A DNA stretch of 64,000 bases from Richelia sp. CSU_2_1. GTDB lineage: Bacteria > Cyanobacteriota > Cyanobacteriia > Cyanobacteriales > Microcoleaceae. The notes beneath the pieces are model-generated. The model worked only from the letters and a program-made list of their open reading frames with translations. It did no database searches and was not told the DNA's origin. The stretch spans positions 1 through 64,000 of the forward strand of contig JAAUPF010000013.1 in NCBI GenBank assembly GCA_012034575.1, given 5' to 3'. The first letter of the stretch is position 1; each line of letters begins with the position of its first letter. Positions 53,628-63,100 of the stretch are shown piece by piece. A program made the translations under genes and the position numbers.

Positions 53628-54215
53628 ATGACAACTACTTTAATTTTATCAGAAACCTCTGAAAAAGTACCAGGAAATTTTGAAACAATACAACAACAAA
53701 ATGTTATATCTTTAGAAGATTTTCTGGCAAAACCGTCGGAGAGAATGGAGTGGGTTGACGGCAAGTTAGTGGAGAAAACAGGTATGGCATTTAAACACGG
53801 TTTGGCTCAATCTAAATTAAGCCGTTACTGGGGAAATTACAAAGACTCTAGCGGACAGGGAGGAGAAGTTATTACCGAAACACTTTGCCGAACTGCTAAA
53901 CAGGGTCGCCGTCCCGATGTCGCCTACATCACTCCTGAATTGCTGCCACAATCTGGCAATTTTACAGCATTTTCTCAAAGTTTTCCCTTGATAGCAGAAG
54001 TTGCTTCGCCGGAAGATAGCGGCGAAGAGTTATTTGCAAAAGCTCAAGAATATTTGGAATCGGGATGTTTGGAAGTTTGGCTGCTGTTTCCTGAAGCGAG
54101 ATTGATATTTATAAATTCAGGGGAACGCTGGCAGTTGTTTAATGCAGATGAAGTTGTTAGCACTCAAAGGGTGCTTGCAGGTTTTAGCGTGGCAGTGAGT
54201 GAATTGTTGATTTGA
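53628..54215 (+). CDS. Uma2 family endonuclease-like protein
   Basis: This is a 195-residue protein of the cyanobacterium-expanded Uma2 (DUF820) family, with a PD-(D/E)XK restriction-like fold. RMEWVDGKLVEKTGM, GRRPDVAYI, PLIAEVASPED and GCLEVWLLFPE show the Asp, Glu-X-Ala/Lys pattern. ATG 53628 lies in a GATCGCC context, while the upstream frame is repeat-derived. Biological targets of the family are not known. Confidence 0.88.
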   Translation: MTTTLILSETSEKVPGNFETIQQQNVISLEDFLAKPSERMEWVDGKLVEKTGMAFKHGLAQSKLSRYWGNYKDSSGQGGEVITETLCRTAKQGRRPDVAYITPELLPQSGNFTAFSQSFPLIAEVASPEDSGEELFAKAQEYLESGCLEVWLLFPEARLIFINSGERWQLFNADEVVSTQRVLAGFSVAVSELLI

Positions 54216-54334
54216 GGAAAAGGTTAAAGTAATTTATAGGAAAATTGGTAATTGGTAAACTTGCAACCGCAGATGCAAGGCGGATTAACGCAGATAAACG
54301 CAGATAAATTTCATCATGTGTCAACTGTCAACTA
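54216..54334. repeat. Inverted copy of GCGTTTATCT repeat and ACAGTTG tract
   Basis: 54258-54314 is the reverse complement of 52127-52184. An ACAGTTGACAGTTGATAG tract follows (54318-54357) and supplies the last codons and stop of the sensor kinase on the minus strand. Confidence 0.75.
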
Positions 54335-57300
54335 TCAACTGTCAACTGTCAACTGCTTAACAACAGTAACTAACTCAATACTATCTACAGGTTTGGCTAA
54401 ATATTTTTGATATCCAGCTTGCAAAATTTGGCGTTCGTTGGTTTCTCCAGCATAAGCTGTCAGGGCGATCGCGGGCAGATTTTGCCGATCGTCCGTCAAT
54501 TCAGTGCGGATTTTTTTAATTAACATATAGCCGTCCATACGGGGCATTCCAATATCGCTCACTAGCAAATCGAAACGCTCTCGATCGAGCATTTCACAAG
54601 CTGCGATCGCGCTGGAAACAGCTTGCACATCAGCTCCTGCTTCCTGAAGTATGAAAGCAATAAAGTCGCGGGAATCAGCCTCGTCATCCACTACTAAAAT
54701 CCTCAATCCTGTTAAAGAAAGTGAGTTTGATTCCGCCGCCGCAGCAGTTTCGATCGCAGATTTTGGAAAAGCAATACTTTTTGGCAAACCAGGAAGTTCT
54801 ACCGTAAAAGTAGCTCCCAAACCTTCCCCCGGACTCTCGGCATTAATAGTGCCGCCGTGCAATTCAACCAATTGTTTGACGATCGCCAGTCCCAATCCCA
54901 AACCGCCAAATTTGCGAGTTGTCGTGCTATCTTCTTGGCGGAAATGCTCGAAAACGTAGGGCAAAAACTCCCGATCGATGCCTTTGCCGCTATCAATAAC
55001 TTGAATGCAAACGCGACTCTCAACCTGCTTTAAAAGAACTTCAATTCGACCGCCTGCCGGGGTAAATTTAACCGAGTTTGAGAGCAGATTCCACACAATT
55101 TGCTGCAAGCGCGCCGGATCGCCGGAAACCTGCCCCACATCCGAGTCAAAGATTGTTTGAATTTGAATCTTTTTCGCTGTTGCCGCTAGTTGAACTGTTT
55201 CAGCAGCAGCCTCGATCGGGGTTTTTAAATTCACCGGAATTACGTTCAGCGAGAGTTTGCCTTGCAAAATCCGAGACACGTCGAGCAAGTCTTCAATTAA
55301 TTGAGACTGCAGTTGGGCGTTGCGCTCGATCGCCCGCAACGCATCAACAGTTTTAGCAGGGCCGATTTTACCCGTTAACAGCAGTTTCGACCAGCCTAAA
55401 ATCGGATTTAAGGGAGTTCGCAATTCGTGAGACAGCACTGCCAGAAACTCATCTTTGATGCGGTTGGCTTTTTCTGCTGCTTCCCGCGCGGCCTGTTCTT
55501 GCTGCAAAATCCGTTCGCGATCGCGCTCCAACTGAACTCTAGCAGTGATATCGTTCGAGATGCCGACCAGGCCGACGATTTCTCCAGCTTCATTGCGGTA
55601 TGGAGTTTTCATGCCCAAAAACGTCCGAATGCCGTCGGGAGATTCTTCCACCACTTCTGTTTCTCCAGATTCCATAATCCGGAGGTCGTTTTGAGTTACA
55701 GTTTCTCCCAGTTCCGACTGCGGGTAAATTTCGCGATCGCGGTAGTTGATGACCTCAGCTTCAGTCTTGCCCAATACCTGAAGCGTGGCGGGATTGGCGT
55801 AAATAATTCGCCCTTCCCGATCCTTGACAAAAATTGGCGTGGGGATCGAGTCGTTGATGGCTTTTAAAATAGCGTTTTTTTGCAGCAATTCCGCTTCCAC
55901 TCGCTGGCGATCCGTAATATCCAGGGAAATCCCGACGGCGCGGATCGGCTTGCCGCTGCTGTCGCAAAGGGTGTTACCGAGGGCTGCAAACCACCGCAAT
56001 CCGTGTTGCGGGTGATGGATTTGAAACTCGGTGTTAATGGGGGTGCGGTTTTCGATCGCGAGGCGAATTTCTCGATCGATCCGTGCCCTGTCAGTTTGGG
56101 CAATTTGTGCCAACCAATTTTCATAGGATGGTAGCACCGACGGATCGAGGCCGCACAGCGTGCGGTATTCCTGGGACCACCAGATTTTGTCCGCCACCAG
56201 ATCCCAGTCCCACAAACCAGCGCCGGCAAATTGCTGGGCGATTTTGATGCGTTCCTGGCTTTGGCGCAAACTAGCTTCGATGCGCTGGCGTTCGGTAATC
56301 TCTTGGGCTGCTATATTGATGCCGGTAATTTGTCCCGCAGCATCTTTCAGCGGATACCAATTCTCCCTCCAAGTGCGGCGGACTCCCGGCTGGGAGGCTG
56401 TTTCACCGCTAATTTCCAGGTCGAATATCGGTTCGCCGGTGTCGATAACTCGGCGCAGCAGCGGCTCAACTTCCCCTGCTAAGTCGGGTACGAGCTCGCG
56501 CACGGTGCGCCCGAGGTGTTCTTCTACGGAAAAACCGTTGATTTCTGCTAGCTGCCGGTTGATCCGCACGAAGCGCAAATCTCGATCGAGAACGCCCAAA
56601 CCGACGGGGGCCGTTTCGTAGATCGAATCAAGTTCTGCTAGCTGCTGGCGGGCTGTTTCCCGGCTGGCTTCCAGGGCGACTTCGGTGCGCTGGCGATCGG
56701 TGATATCCCGCGAAATGCCGATGACGCCTAAAATATTGCCTTCAGCGTCCCGCCACGGATATTTTGCCGACAATAGCGATCGCATCTGGCCTTGTTTGGG
56801 AAGTTCTTCTTCAAAAATCGTTGACTCGCCGGTTTCCAGGACTTGGCGGTCTGTTTTCCGGATCTGTTGTGCCTGTTCGGGTGGAAACAGCGCCGCGTCA
56901 TCGCGCCCCAGCATTGCTTCTGCATTTGTTGCCAACCACTCTGCTGCTGCCGAATTAGCCACGATGTAGCGCCCCTGCAAGTCTTTGACGAAAATCACGT
57001 CTGAGGTGCCGTCGATGACTGCGCGCAAAATGGTGTTAGCCGTCTTTAAGTCTGTTGCTGCTGGTGGGGCTTGGGTAATTCTCGGCACTGCGTCATTTCC
57101 GTTTAGCTGCAGCGCGATCGAATTTGTCAGGGCTGCTTTCTGTTGGGTGACATCCTGAAAATAAACGGCGATTCCCGATGGTGTCGGATAGGCGCGCGCT
57201 GCGTACCACCTGTTGTGGGGCGGATAAAATGCTTCGGCGCTAGCGGTGACACCCGAGGCGGCGAGGCGGTAAGCCCGATCGAAGGCGCTGCCGATAGCTT

Positions 57301-57940
57301 CGGGAAATTCTTCCCAAATGCTGTTGCCAATTTTCGGATCGGCAGCAGATACGCTTAACAACTGCCGCGCTGGAGGATTGAGGTAGGTAAACCGCCAATT
57401 GCGATCGAGCGCAAAGACAGGATCGGAAATGTTTTCGAGAATCTCTGGCGGTTGTTGTACGGTTGTTTTTTCGGTCGATCGATCTGGTTGGCTGCTAGCG
57501 ACGCCCGGATCGGCAATGGGGGTAAATGTGGTGAGGACGGCATAGGGAATCGGTTCGTTCGATCGAAATAAGGGTACAGAATTGAGATTCAACCAAATTA
57601 ATTCTCCGTTGGGTCGATAAAATCCCATTACTGCATTCGAGCAGGGTTTTCCGGTTTGCAGCGCCACCATTGGCGGGTGCGTCTCGCCGGGAAAATCCGA
57701 TCCATCTGCACGGACGGTTTGCCACGGGCAGTTGATGGAACTATTGCCGTGCAGTTGTTCTGCCGTCAGTCCCAATAGTTCTGCCGCGCGGGGATTGCAA
57801 GCTTCTATCCTGCCGCCGGCCAATTGCAAAACCATCCCGGCGTCTGCTGGCATTGCTGGCGTGCAGTTCGAGGGCGATCCAGTCGCGATCGCAGGGGGTT
57901 CGTCTTTCCATTCCGATTTGGTCTTGTTTGGGTTCTGCAT
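54335..57940 (-). CDS. Multi-PAS hybrid sensor kinase with receiver
   Basis: This is a 1201-residue soluble hybrid kinase. About six PAS/PAC units cover residues 25-805 (recurring DITDRQR / EITERQR ends). Then comes HisKA with His838 (VLSHELRTPLNPILGWS), HATPase_c (LLSNSVKFTPAGG, DSGKGID, GLGLGLAI), and a C-terminal receiver domain with Asp1129 (LLVSDIGMPRMDG). The last residues (QLTVDS) come from the ACAGTTG repeat. Repeated PAS units suggest integration of several cues such as light, redox or small ligands. No partner regulator lies nearby, so the receiver may hand on through an Hpt protein elsewhere. Confidence 0.9.
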   Translation of the reverse strand: MQNPNKTKSEWKDEPPAIATGSPSNCTPAMPADAGMVLQLAGGRIEACNPRAAELLGLTAEQLHGNSSINCPWQTVRADGSDFPGETHPPMVALQTGKPCSNAVMGFYRPNGELIWLNLNSVPLFRSNEPIPYAVLTTFTPIADPGVASSQPDRSTEKTTVQQPPEILENISDPVFALDRNWRFTYLNPPARQLLSVSAADPKIGNSIWEEFPEAIGSAFDRAYRLAASGVTASAEAFYPPHNRWYAARAYPTPSGIAVYFQDVTQQKAALTNSIALQLNGNDAVPRITQAPPAATDLKTANTILRAVIDGTSDVIFVKDLQGRYIVANSAAAEWLATNAEAMLGRDDAALFPPEQAQQIRKTDRQVLETGESTIFEEELPKQGQMRSLLSAKYPWRDAEGNILGVIGISRDITDRQRTEVALEASRETARQQLAELDSIYETAPVGLGVLDRDLRFVRINRQLAEINGFSVEEHLGRTVRELVPDLAGEVEPLLRRVIDTGEPIFDLEISGETASQPGVRRTWRENWYPLKDAAGQITGINIAAQEITERQRIEASLRQSQERIKIAQQFAGAGLWDWDLVADKIWWSQEYRTLCGLDPSVLPSYENWLAQIAQTDRARIDREIRLAIENRTPINTEFQIHHPQHGLRWFAALGNTLCDSSGKPIRAVGISLDITDRQRVEAELLQKNAILKAINDSIPTPIFVKDREGRIIYANPATLQVLGKTEAEVINYRDREIYPQSELGETVTQNDLRIMESGETEVVEESPDGIRTFLGMKTPYRNEAGEIVGLVGISNDITARVQLERDRERILQQEQAAREAAEKANRIKDEFLAVLSHELRTPLNPILGWSKLLLTGKIGPAKTVDALRAIERNAQLQSQLIEDLLDVSRILQGKLSLNVIPVNLKTPIEAAAETVQLAATAKKIQIQTIFDSDVGQVSGDPARLQQIVWNLLSNSVKFTPAGGRIEVLLKQVESRVCIQVIDSGKGIDREFLPYVFEHFRQEDSTTTRKFGGLGLGLAIVKQLVELHGGTINAESPGEGLGATFTVELPGLPKSIAFPKSAIETAAAAESNSLSLTGLRILVVDDEADSRDFIAFILQEAGADVQAVSSAIAACEMLDRERFDLLVSDIGMPRMDGYMLIKKIRTELTDDRQNLPAIALTAYAGETNERQILQAGYQKYLAKPVDSIELVTVVKQLTVDS

Positions 57941-58360
57941 TGATTCCTATCAACGATCGAAGCACTGCTAATCGCTAACTTATTGAATAAAAACGGTTGA
58001 GTCGATCGCCCGCGCGCACCGCTTGCAATTCTCACCCCACCGGGATGTTAAACATTTCGTATAAGTTTAAATTCTGGTTGTTCTATCTTAAGATATAGAG
58101 CCGCCTCATCGCTGCTTTTGCTCGGAAGCTGGGCTGCTTCCTAATTGCGACAAAGAGTGCGGGCAAAAGTGCCACAAGGGTTTTTAGAAGCGCTGCGCTG
58201 CGATGATGTTTTAATAAAATCTTTCTTAAGTATCGCGATCCCCACACTTGCAGGCAATAGGGAGCTGTTAATGCTGCTCTTTTAAAGCTGCGATCGCTTG
58301 TTTTGTGAAAATGCTTCCTGCTGTTGGTATAGTAGGGAGCGGTGCAAATTAGTGTACGTT
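57941..58360. other. Intergenic region
   Basis: About 420 bp between the divergent kinase and thymidylate synthase genes. It holds GATCGCCCGCGCGC, a GCTCGGAAGCTGGGCTGCTTCC stem near 58120, and a HIP1 site. No gene is visible. Confidence 0.35.
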
Positions 58361-59914
58361 ATGAATGCAACAAATATTGCCAGTAGATTTGAGTACAAGC
58401 CCCTATACAAACCGAATCAATTAATTTGCGGAACCGGGCAAACAGCAATTGTCAGCGGCTGGACGGTAAAAAGCGCGATCGCCAAACATTTGCAGCCTCA
58501 TGAATTTGCGGCGATCGGACAACTTTACTCTCCGACTCGCGGCATCAATTTCTTAATTAGAAATTTGCTGTACAATCCCCACGTCTGCTTTTTAGTAGTT
58601 CTCAACGCTACTAAAGAAGACCGCAATTCTGGTGCTTGTCAGTGCCTGATCGATTTTTTTCGCAACGGCTTTGCTGCGGGAAAAAGCGATACCGATCGGG
58701 ATTGCTGGGTAATTAAATCTGATATTTTCGGCTGCATCGATCTCGAAATAGAAGCGCCCGCATTGGAGAAATTGCGCGGTTCGATCGAACTCCAAGTAGC
58801 TACAAACATAGCAGAAGCAGTGAGTTTTGTCAAGGCTTTTTCCCAAAAAGAAGCTGTCGCACCTTGGGGAGAACCGACAACTTTTGAGTTAGTTGAAACT
58901 GTCCCGATCGTACTTCCCGGACAGAAATACGGGCACCGAATTGAAGGCAAAACGATCGCGGAAACTTGGGTGAAAATCATCCATCGCATTAAGACCACCG
59001 GCACACTGCGGCCGACAGGTTACGACGGACAGTGGCAAGAATTAATCGACTTGATGGCAGTAATTACTGACGAGCCTGAAGAGTTCTATTTTCCCGAACC
59101 GAATTACCTGCCGATCGACCGCAATTTCCTCGAACAATACAAACCGCAAATGCTGGAAGATGCGCCGTATAACGAAGGAATTAAATATACCTACGCCCAG
59201 CGGATGCGATCGTGGTTCGGACGGGATCAAATCGAAGAAGTTATCGCCAAACTAATTAAAGAAATTGACGCCGCGAGTGCAGTAATTAGCTTGTGGGATG
59301 CGGGCGGAAATATTAACAGAAGGCCCGACGGTTCCTCGGACCACCAACACAGCGGCAGCCCTTGTTTGAATCACATTTGGGTGCGAGTTGTAGATGGCGA
59401 ACTATCGCTAACCGCAACTCTTCGCAGCAACGATATGTTTGCAGCTTGGCCGGCAAATGCAATGGGTTTGCGGGCATTGCAGCAGCACATTCGCGATGAA
59501 ATAGCCGATCGTTCCGAATATAATTTAACCTTGGGGCCACTGGTAACGCTGAGTCAATCGGCTCACTTGTACGACGACACCTTTGAAAATGCCGAACAAT
59601 TAATTCAAACCCAATATGCTAAAATCTGCCAAGAGCGAGATTTTTTCGATCCGGCGGGCAATTTTTTAGTTGAAATAACGGGCGATTCCCTACGGGATAG
59701 CTCCGCTTCACGGATAATTGTAACGCAAACCACTCCCGGTAGCGGCGAAGCTGTCACCTGTTATTCTGGAAAAAATCCTCTCAAGTTAGTGCGAGAAATT
59801 TGTGCGGCTTCCCCGGCCATCCAACCGGAACACATCGGTTATTTAGGAATAGAATTGCAGAAAGCGGCAGAGTGTTTGAAAACGGGCAAGGAATACATTC
59901 AGGATGCAAGATGA
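58361..59914 (+). CDS. Thymidylate synthase fused to MtrA-like domain
   Basis: This is a 517-residue protein in two parts. The first (about 1-190) has the pattern of archaeal MtrA-type or DUF4346 domains: FAAIGQLYSPTRGINFLIRNLLYNPHVCFLVV. The second (about 210-517) is thymidylate-synthase-like: catalytic Cys335 in SGSPCLNHIWVRVVDG, then RSNDMFAAWPANAMGL matching the substrate loop (usual RS-D--LG-PFN). The layout resembles the methanogen-type thymidylate synthase. It should methylate dUMP to dTMP, though C1-carrier specificity may differ from bacterial ThyA. It overlaps the dCMP deaminase gene by ATGA, so the two supply dTMP together. ATG 58361 is chosen over upstream TTG. Confidence 0.78.
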   Translation: MNATNIASRFEYKPLYKPNQLICGTGQTAIVSGWTVKSAIAKHLQPHEFAAIGQLYSPTRGINFLIRNLLYNPHVCFLVVLNATKEDRNSGACQCLIDFFRNGFAAGKSDTDRDCWVIKSDIFGCIDLEIEAPALEKLRGSIELQVATNIAEAVSFVKAFSQKEAVAPWGEPTTFELVETVPIVLPGQKYGHRIEGKTIAETWVKIIHRIKTTGTLRPTGYDGQWQELIDLMAVITDEPEEFYFPEPNYLPIDRNFLEQYKPQMLEDAPYNEGIKYTYAQRMRSWFGRDQIEEVIAKLIKEIDAASAVISLWDAGGNINRRPDGSSDHQHSGSPCLNHIWVRVVDGELSLTATLRSNDMFAAWPANAMGLRALQQHIRDEIADRSEYNLTLGPLVTLSQSAHLYDDTFENAEQLIQTQYAKICQERDFFDPAGNFLVEITGDSLRDSSASRIIVTQTTPGSGEAVTCYSGKNPLKLVREICAASPAIQPEHIGYLGIELQKAAECLKTGKEYIQDAR

Positions 59915-60465
59915 ATTTAGAAGAAAACAGACCGACTTGGGACGAATACTTTTTAATGATGGCCAAATTGGCTGCAACTCGATCGACTTGTTTAGCTTTT
60001 CCCGTAGGTGCGGTAATCGTAAAAGACAGGCAAATTTTGGCTACGGGTTACAACGGTTCGCCGTCGGGTTCGGTACACTGCACGGCCCAAGGTTTTTGCT
60101 ATCCCGGTTTAAGCAGTTGCGACGCTAGCAAAACCTTGCCGTCAAGGGCAGTTCACGCCGAAGCAAATGCGATCGCCCAAGCCGCCAAACACGGGATTTC
60201 TACGGGCGGGGCGAGCATTTACGTTACTTTAGAACCCTGCATTTATTGTTTGAAATTAGTGATTTCTGCGGGGATTCGCGAAGTGTTTTACGAAACAGTA
60301 TTTAACAGCGGAGAAAAGGCAGAATTGAGAGATTCTTTTGTCAGCGAAGGTTTGGTGGAGTTCAAACAAATTCAGCTATCTGAAACTATGGCAAAAAGAG
60401 CGGCTTTGTTGTTGATGAATCCTACTTCTGTGCCGAAAGATGCTTTAACAGAGAGTTTTCGTTGA
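59911..60465 (+). CDS. dCMP/CMP deaminase
   Basis: This is a 184-residue zinc deaminase. Zn ligands His82 (VHAEANAI, with catalytic Glu84), Cys110 and Cys113 (LEPCIYC) are all present, with the ComEB/dCMP-deaminase GYNGSPSG substrate loop. It converts dCMP to dUMP, the substrate of the gene upstream, whose stop it overlaps by 4 bases. The last 20 residues extend past the core. Confidence 0.92.
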   Translation: MNLEENRPTWDEYFLMMAKLAATRSTCLAFPVGAVIVKDRQILATGYNGSPSGSVHCTAQGFCYPGLSSCDASKTLPSRAVHAEANAIAQAAKHGISTGGASIYVTLEPCIYCLKLVISAGIREVFYETVFNSGEKAELRDSFVSEGLVEFKQIQLSETMAKRAALLLMNPTSVPKDALTESFR

Positions 60466-60555
60466 TGCGTGTCGATCCTTTCCCTACCCGCGAGATTGTA
60501 GGGAAACGGCACTGCCGTCTCCTAAATATGTTTTGACAATGGTGGTTCACTAGAT
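60466..60555. other. Flank between dCMP deaminase and CRISPR array
   Basis: 90 bp. TTGACA at 60533-60538 could be a -35 box reading into the array, but no -10 is clear. AAACGGCACTGCCGTCTC forms a small stem. Could be a leader if the array is read on the plus strand. Confidence 0.35.
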
Positions 60556-61313
60556 GTTTCAATCCCTGAAAGGGTTTTAGTTTAATTGCAATTCAAGGTC
60601 GATCGATCCTTCAATCCAAGTTCGGCGTTTCAATCCCTGAAAGGGTTTTAGTTTAATTGCAATGTACGCAGGAATAATCAACAAAAAAGAGGTGCCAAGT
60701 TTCAATCCCTGAAAGGGTTTTAGTTTAATTGCAATTTCATAAATTAAAGTTCCCCAGCGCAAGCCATTGGTTTCAATCCCTGAAAGGGTTTTAGTTTAAT
60801 TGCAATCCAAGTGGCACTATAACCCTACCCATCCTACGATTCGTTTCAATCCCTGAAAGGGTTTTAGTTTAATTGCAATAGCCCTACGGTGAGTCTAGAC
60901 TTGCGTACAACTTGTTTCAATCCCTGAAAGGGTTTTAGTTTAATTGCAATCTTCAAATATACCGGAATTGCTGATTATGATTGAGTTTCAATCCCTGAAA
61001 GGGTTTTAGTTTAATTGCAATTCCCTTAGACGCCGTAGTTGGCGCAAATGGGGACGTGTTTCAATCCCTGAAAGGGTTTTAGTTTAATTGCAATGTTCTG
61101 GTGTTATTTTGCTTGGCGTCCTGCAATTTTGTTTCAATCCCTGAAAGGGTTTTAGTTTAATTGCAATTCTCGGCAACTGGCACTCCGAGGGGATGGGGTT
61201 GGGTTTCAATCCCTGAAAGGGTTTTAGTTTAATTGCAATGGATTGGCTGCGGCTTGGTTCCGGCCGCGGCCATTATGTTTCAATCCCTGAAAGGGTTTTA
61301 GTTTAATTGCAAT
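60556..61313 (-). CRISPR. CRISPR array, 11 repeats and 10 spacers
   Basis: Eleven identical 37-bp repeats start at 60556, 60627, 60699, 60770, 60843, 60914, 60985, 61058, 61131, 61203 and 61277. Spacers are 34-37 bp and all different. The repeat starts GTTTCAATCCCTGAAAGGG and ends AATTGCAAT. On the minus strand it ends in GGGATTGAAAC, whose last eight bases match the usual cyanobacterial crRNA 5' handle ATTGAAAC, so minus-strand transcription is likely. No terminal repeat is degenerate. No cas genes lie in the window; the array is 52 bp from the KfrA-like stop. Confidence 0.97.
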
Positions 61314-61365
61314 TCAAGTTGAAGAAATCAAGTTGCTGTTTCTACAAAAACGTTATTTTTACTCG

Positions 61366-62433
61366 TTACTGCTTTTGGTTTTTAGCTCTTTCAGCAACTG
61401 GTAAAGCCACCTCAATCTCAGCAAGTTTAGCTTTGAGCTGCTCAATTTCTATCAGAGATTCATTCAAATCACCGTGCAGGGTTTCGTTTTCCAGCATGAT
61501 ATTTGTTACGTCAACATCAACTTCTAAAAAACTAGGAGATTTTTGTTGGGTTTGCAAACGGGTAATGGTGGCTGAAGCTTCTTTCAATTGCGATCGAACC
61601 TGTTCTAACTGAGCCTCAAGCACTTGTTTTTCGCCTGCAGCAGCCTGCAAGTTTTGAATCTGAGAATGCAGCGATGAAATCTCGCGCTCTCTTGCTTCCA
61701 ACTGCCCGCTGAGTCGAGAAATTTCATTGATTCGATCGCGTGCAGCAGAATCATTGGCGGCAGTTTCTAACAATCGTTTCTCAGCAATTGCTAATTTTGC
61801 TTCCAGTTCGTTGCGATCGGTTTGCAACAAATTGAACTGCTGGTGGAATTCTTCCGAATCTGCTAACTGCTGTTTGTTGAGGTTCATATGAGCTTCTTTG
61901 AGCTCTGACCGTTGTCGATCGTACTCAGATTTGTAAAAGGCAATCTCTATCTGCAACTGCGGAAAATCTTTGAGCTGTTGGCGCATGATTTCATTCTCGG
62001 CAGTCAACGATTTCATCCGATCGCCACTCACACTCGTATCTGCTTTTTGGTAAGCCAATCGATAGCCGGCAATTGCCATTTGCCGGGAAACTGCTAAATA
62101 TTCTTCAGGAATTTCGCTTTCTTCCAGCAATCCATCATCAGCAATTTCAATTAGTGCTGATGCTAAGTCCTTTTCCGAGCGCCCTTTTACCGATGCTAAG
62201 TTGTCCGCTCGCCACTCTTTCAGCAGCTTGCACACCACATCCGTACTTCCCCCTACTCCATAAATTTCCTTGAGTGCTGCATTGACCGATCGCACCGCAA
62301 TCCCGATTCGATTTTTCTGGAGCACCGCACAGGCAAAGTCCACCATCTCTCGGCTGATGCCTGCGTACTGTTGGGTGCGATCGAACTCAAACCCCCGCAA
62401 ATCCAAGGTTTTAAATGTTGTTGGTAATTTCAT
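61366..62433 (-). CDS. KfrA-like DNA-binding coiled-coil protein
   Basis: This is a 355-residue protein. The N-terminus (about 25-80) resembles the KfrA N-terminal DNA-binding domain: MVDFACAVLQKNRIGIAVRS, then GSTDVVCKLLKEWRAD. Residues 140-345 are an almost continuous coiled coil rich in Glu, Gln and Leu. KfrA proteins bind plasmid DNA and form filaments for segregation or regulation. Its start lies inside the XRE gene (23-base overlap), so they are one operon. The strand would carry read-through into the CRISPR array 52 bp downstream. Confidence 0.75.
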   Translation of the reverse strand: MKLPTTFKTLDLRGFEFDRTQQYAGISREMVDFACAVLQKNRIGIAVRSVNAALKEIYGVGGSTDVVCKLLKEWRADNLASVKGRSEKDLASALIEIADDGLLEESEIPEEYLAVSRQMAIAGYRLAYQKADTSVSGDRMKSLTAENEIMRQQLKDFPQLQIEIAFYKSEYDRQRSELKEAHMNLNKQQLADSEEFHQQFNLLQTDRNELEAKLAIAEKRLLETAANDSAARDRINEISRLSGQLEAREREISSLHSQIQNLQAAAGEKQVLEAQLEQVRSQLKEASATITRLQTQQKSPSFLEVDVDVTNIMLENETLHGDLNESLIEIEQLKAKLAEIEVALPVAERAKNQKQ

Positions 62434-62755
62434 TTATTTCCTCCAAACGTTTGGCAATTGCTTTGAGCACAATTGCCAGTTCAATGTCCGACATGATTTG
62501 AATTTGCTGAATTACTCTCTGTATTTGATCTGGTTTGCAATTCCCCCCAAGAAAAGCTTCAAATTCCTCAAGAGTTTCCCCCCGCAAACTTGCAATTTTT
62601 CTCAGACTTTCAGTATCTGGAATGCCTTTGAGGTTTTCCCAAGCCCCAACTGTGGGATGAGATATCCCGATTTTTCTTGCAAATTCCCGATAGCCTTGTG
62701 AGCCTCTCAGCTCCCGAACTACCTGTGCAAATTTTTTTCTTACTTCAAGCTGCAT
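62411..62755 (-). CDS. XRE family regulator, KfrA operon
   Basis: This is a 114-residue protein with an HTH_XRE domain at about 10-65 (FARKIGISHPTVGAWENLKGIP). A C-terminal helical part follows (QIMSDIELAIVLKAIAKRLEEI) that could dimerise. I use ATG 62755; a GTG at 62785 is also open. It overlaps the KfrA-like gene. The upstream TGTAAG/CTTACA palindrome suggests self-control. Confidence 0.75.
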   Translation of the reverse strand: MQLEVRKKFAQVVRELRGSQGYREFARKIGISHPTVGAWENLKGIPDTESLRKIASLRGETLEEFEAFLGGNCKPDQIQRVIQQIQIMSDIELAIVLKAIAKRLEEINEITNNI

Positions 62756-62773
62756 CAACGACTCAACCCATAC

Positions 62774-62825
62774 TGTAAGCTTCACCTTACATTTATGATG
62801 TATTATGACAGGTACACCTTACATA
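62774..62825 (-). promoter_or_regulatory. Operator-like repeats before XRE/KfrA operon
   Basis: TGTAAG (62774-62779) and CTTACA (62786-62791) form an inverted pair with a 6-bp centre. CACCTTACAT occurs at 62783-62792 and again at 62815-62824. The same CCTTACA core reappears upstream of the next XRE gene. Confidence 0.55.
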
Positions 62826-62837
62826 GTCAACCCCTCC

Positions 62838-63098
62838 CTAAGAATTTTTTTGAAGTTGCTCTGCTGGCGAAAAAGCGATCGCCAGTTCGGTCAGGGTACA
62901 GGACAAAATTTCTACCAGCACTAGAGTTTCGGCAGGTGAAAGCTTGGGGATGGCTCGACCGTTAATCCAAGCTGAGACTGCTTGCCGGGACAGCTTTCTA
63001 CCAGAGATCGAACCCCAGGCTAGCTCTACTGTTTCAGCAAACTGCTCTTGAGTCAGCCCTTTTCTTTTCAGTAAGTCCATAAAAGTTTGTCTTTTCAT
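62838..63098 (-). CDS. XRE family regulator, small
   Basis: This is an 86-residue protein with an HTH_XRE domain filling most of it: LTQEQFAETVELAWGSISGRKLSRQAVSAWINGRAIPKLSP. The inserted WGSISGRKL loop is longer than usual. Leu/Glu-rich helix at the end. It is a candidate repressor of its own gene through the palindromes at 63101-63158. It precedes the XRE/KfrA pair on the same strand. Confidence 0.78.
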   Translation of the reverse strand: MKRQTFMDLLKRKGLTQEQFAETVELAWGSISGRKLSRQAVSAWINGRAIPKLSPAETLVLVEILSCTLTELAIAFSPAEQLQKNS

Positions 63099-63100
63099 AT

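Noticed and set aside
60577-60762. Minus-strand frame with repeated AIKLKPFQGLK
   Set aside because: Also a translation of CRISPR repeats.
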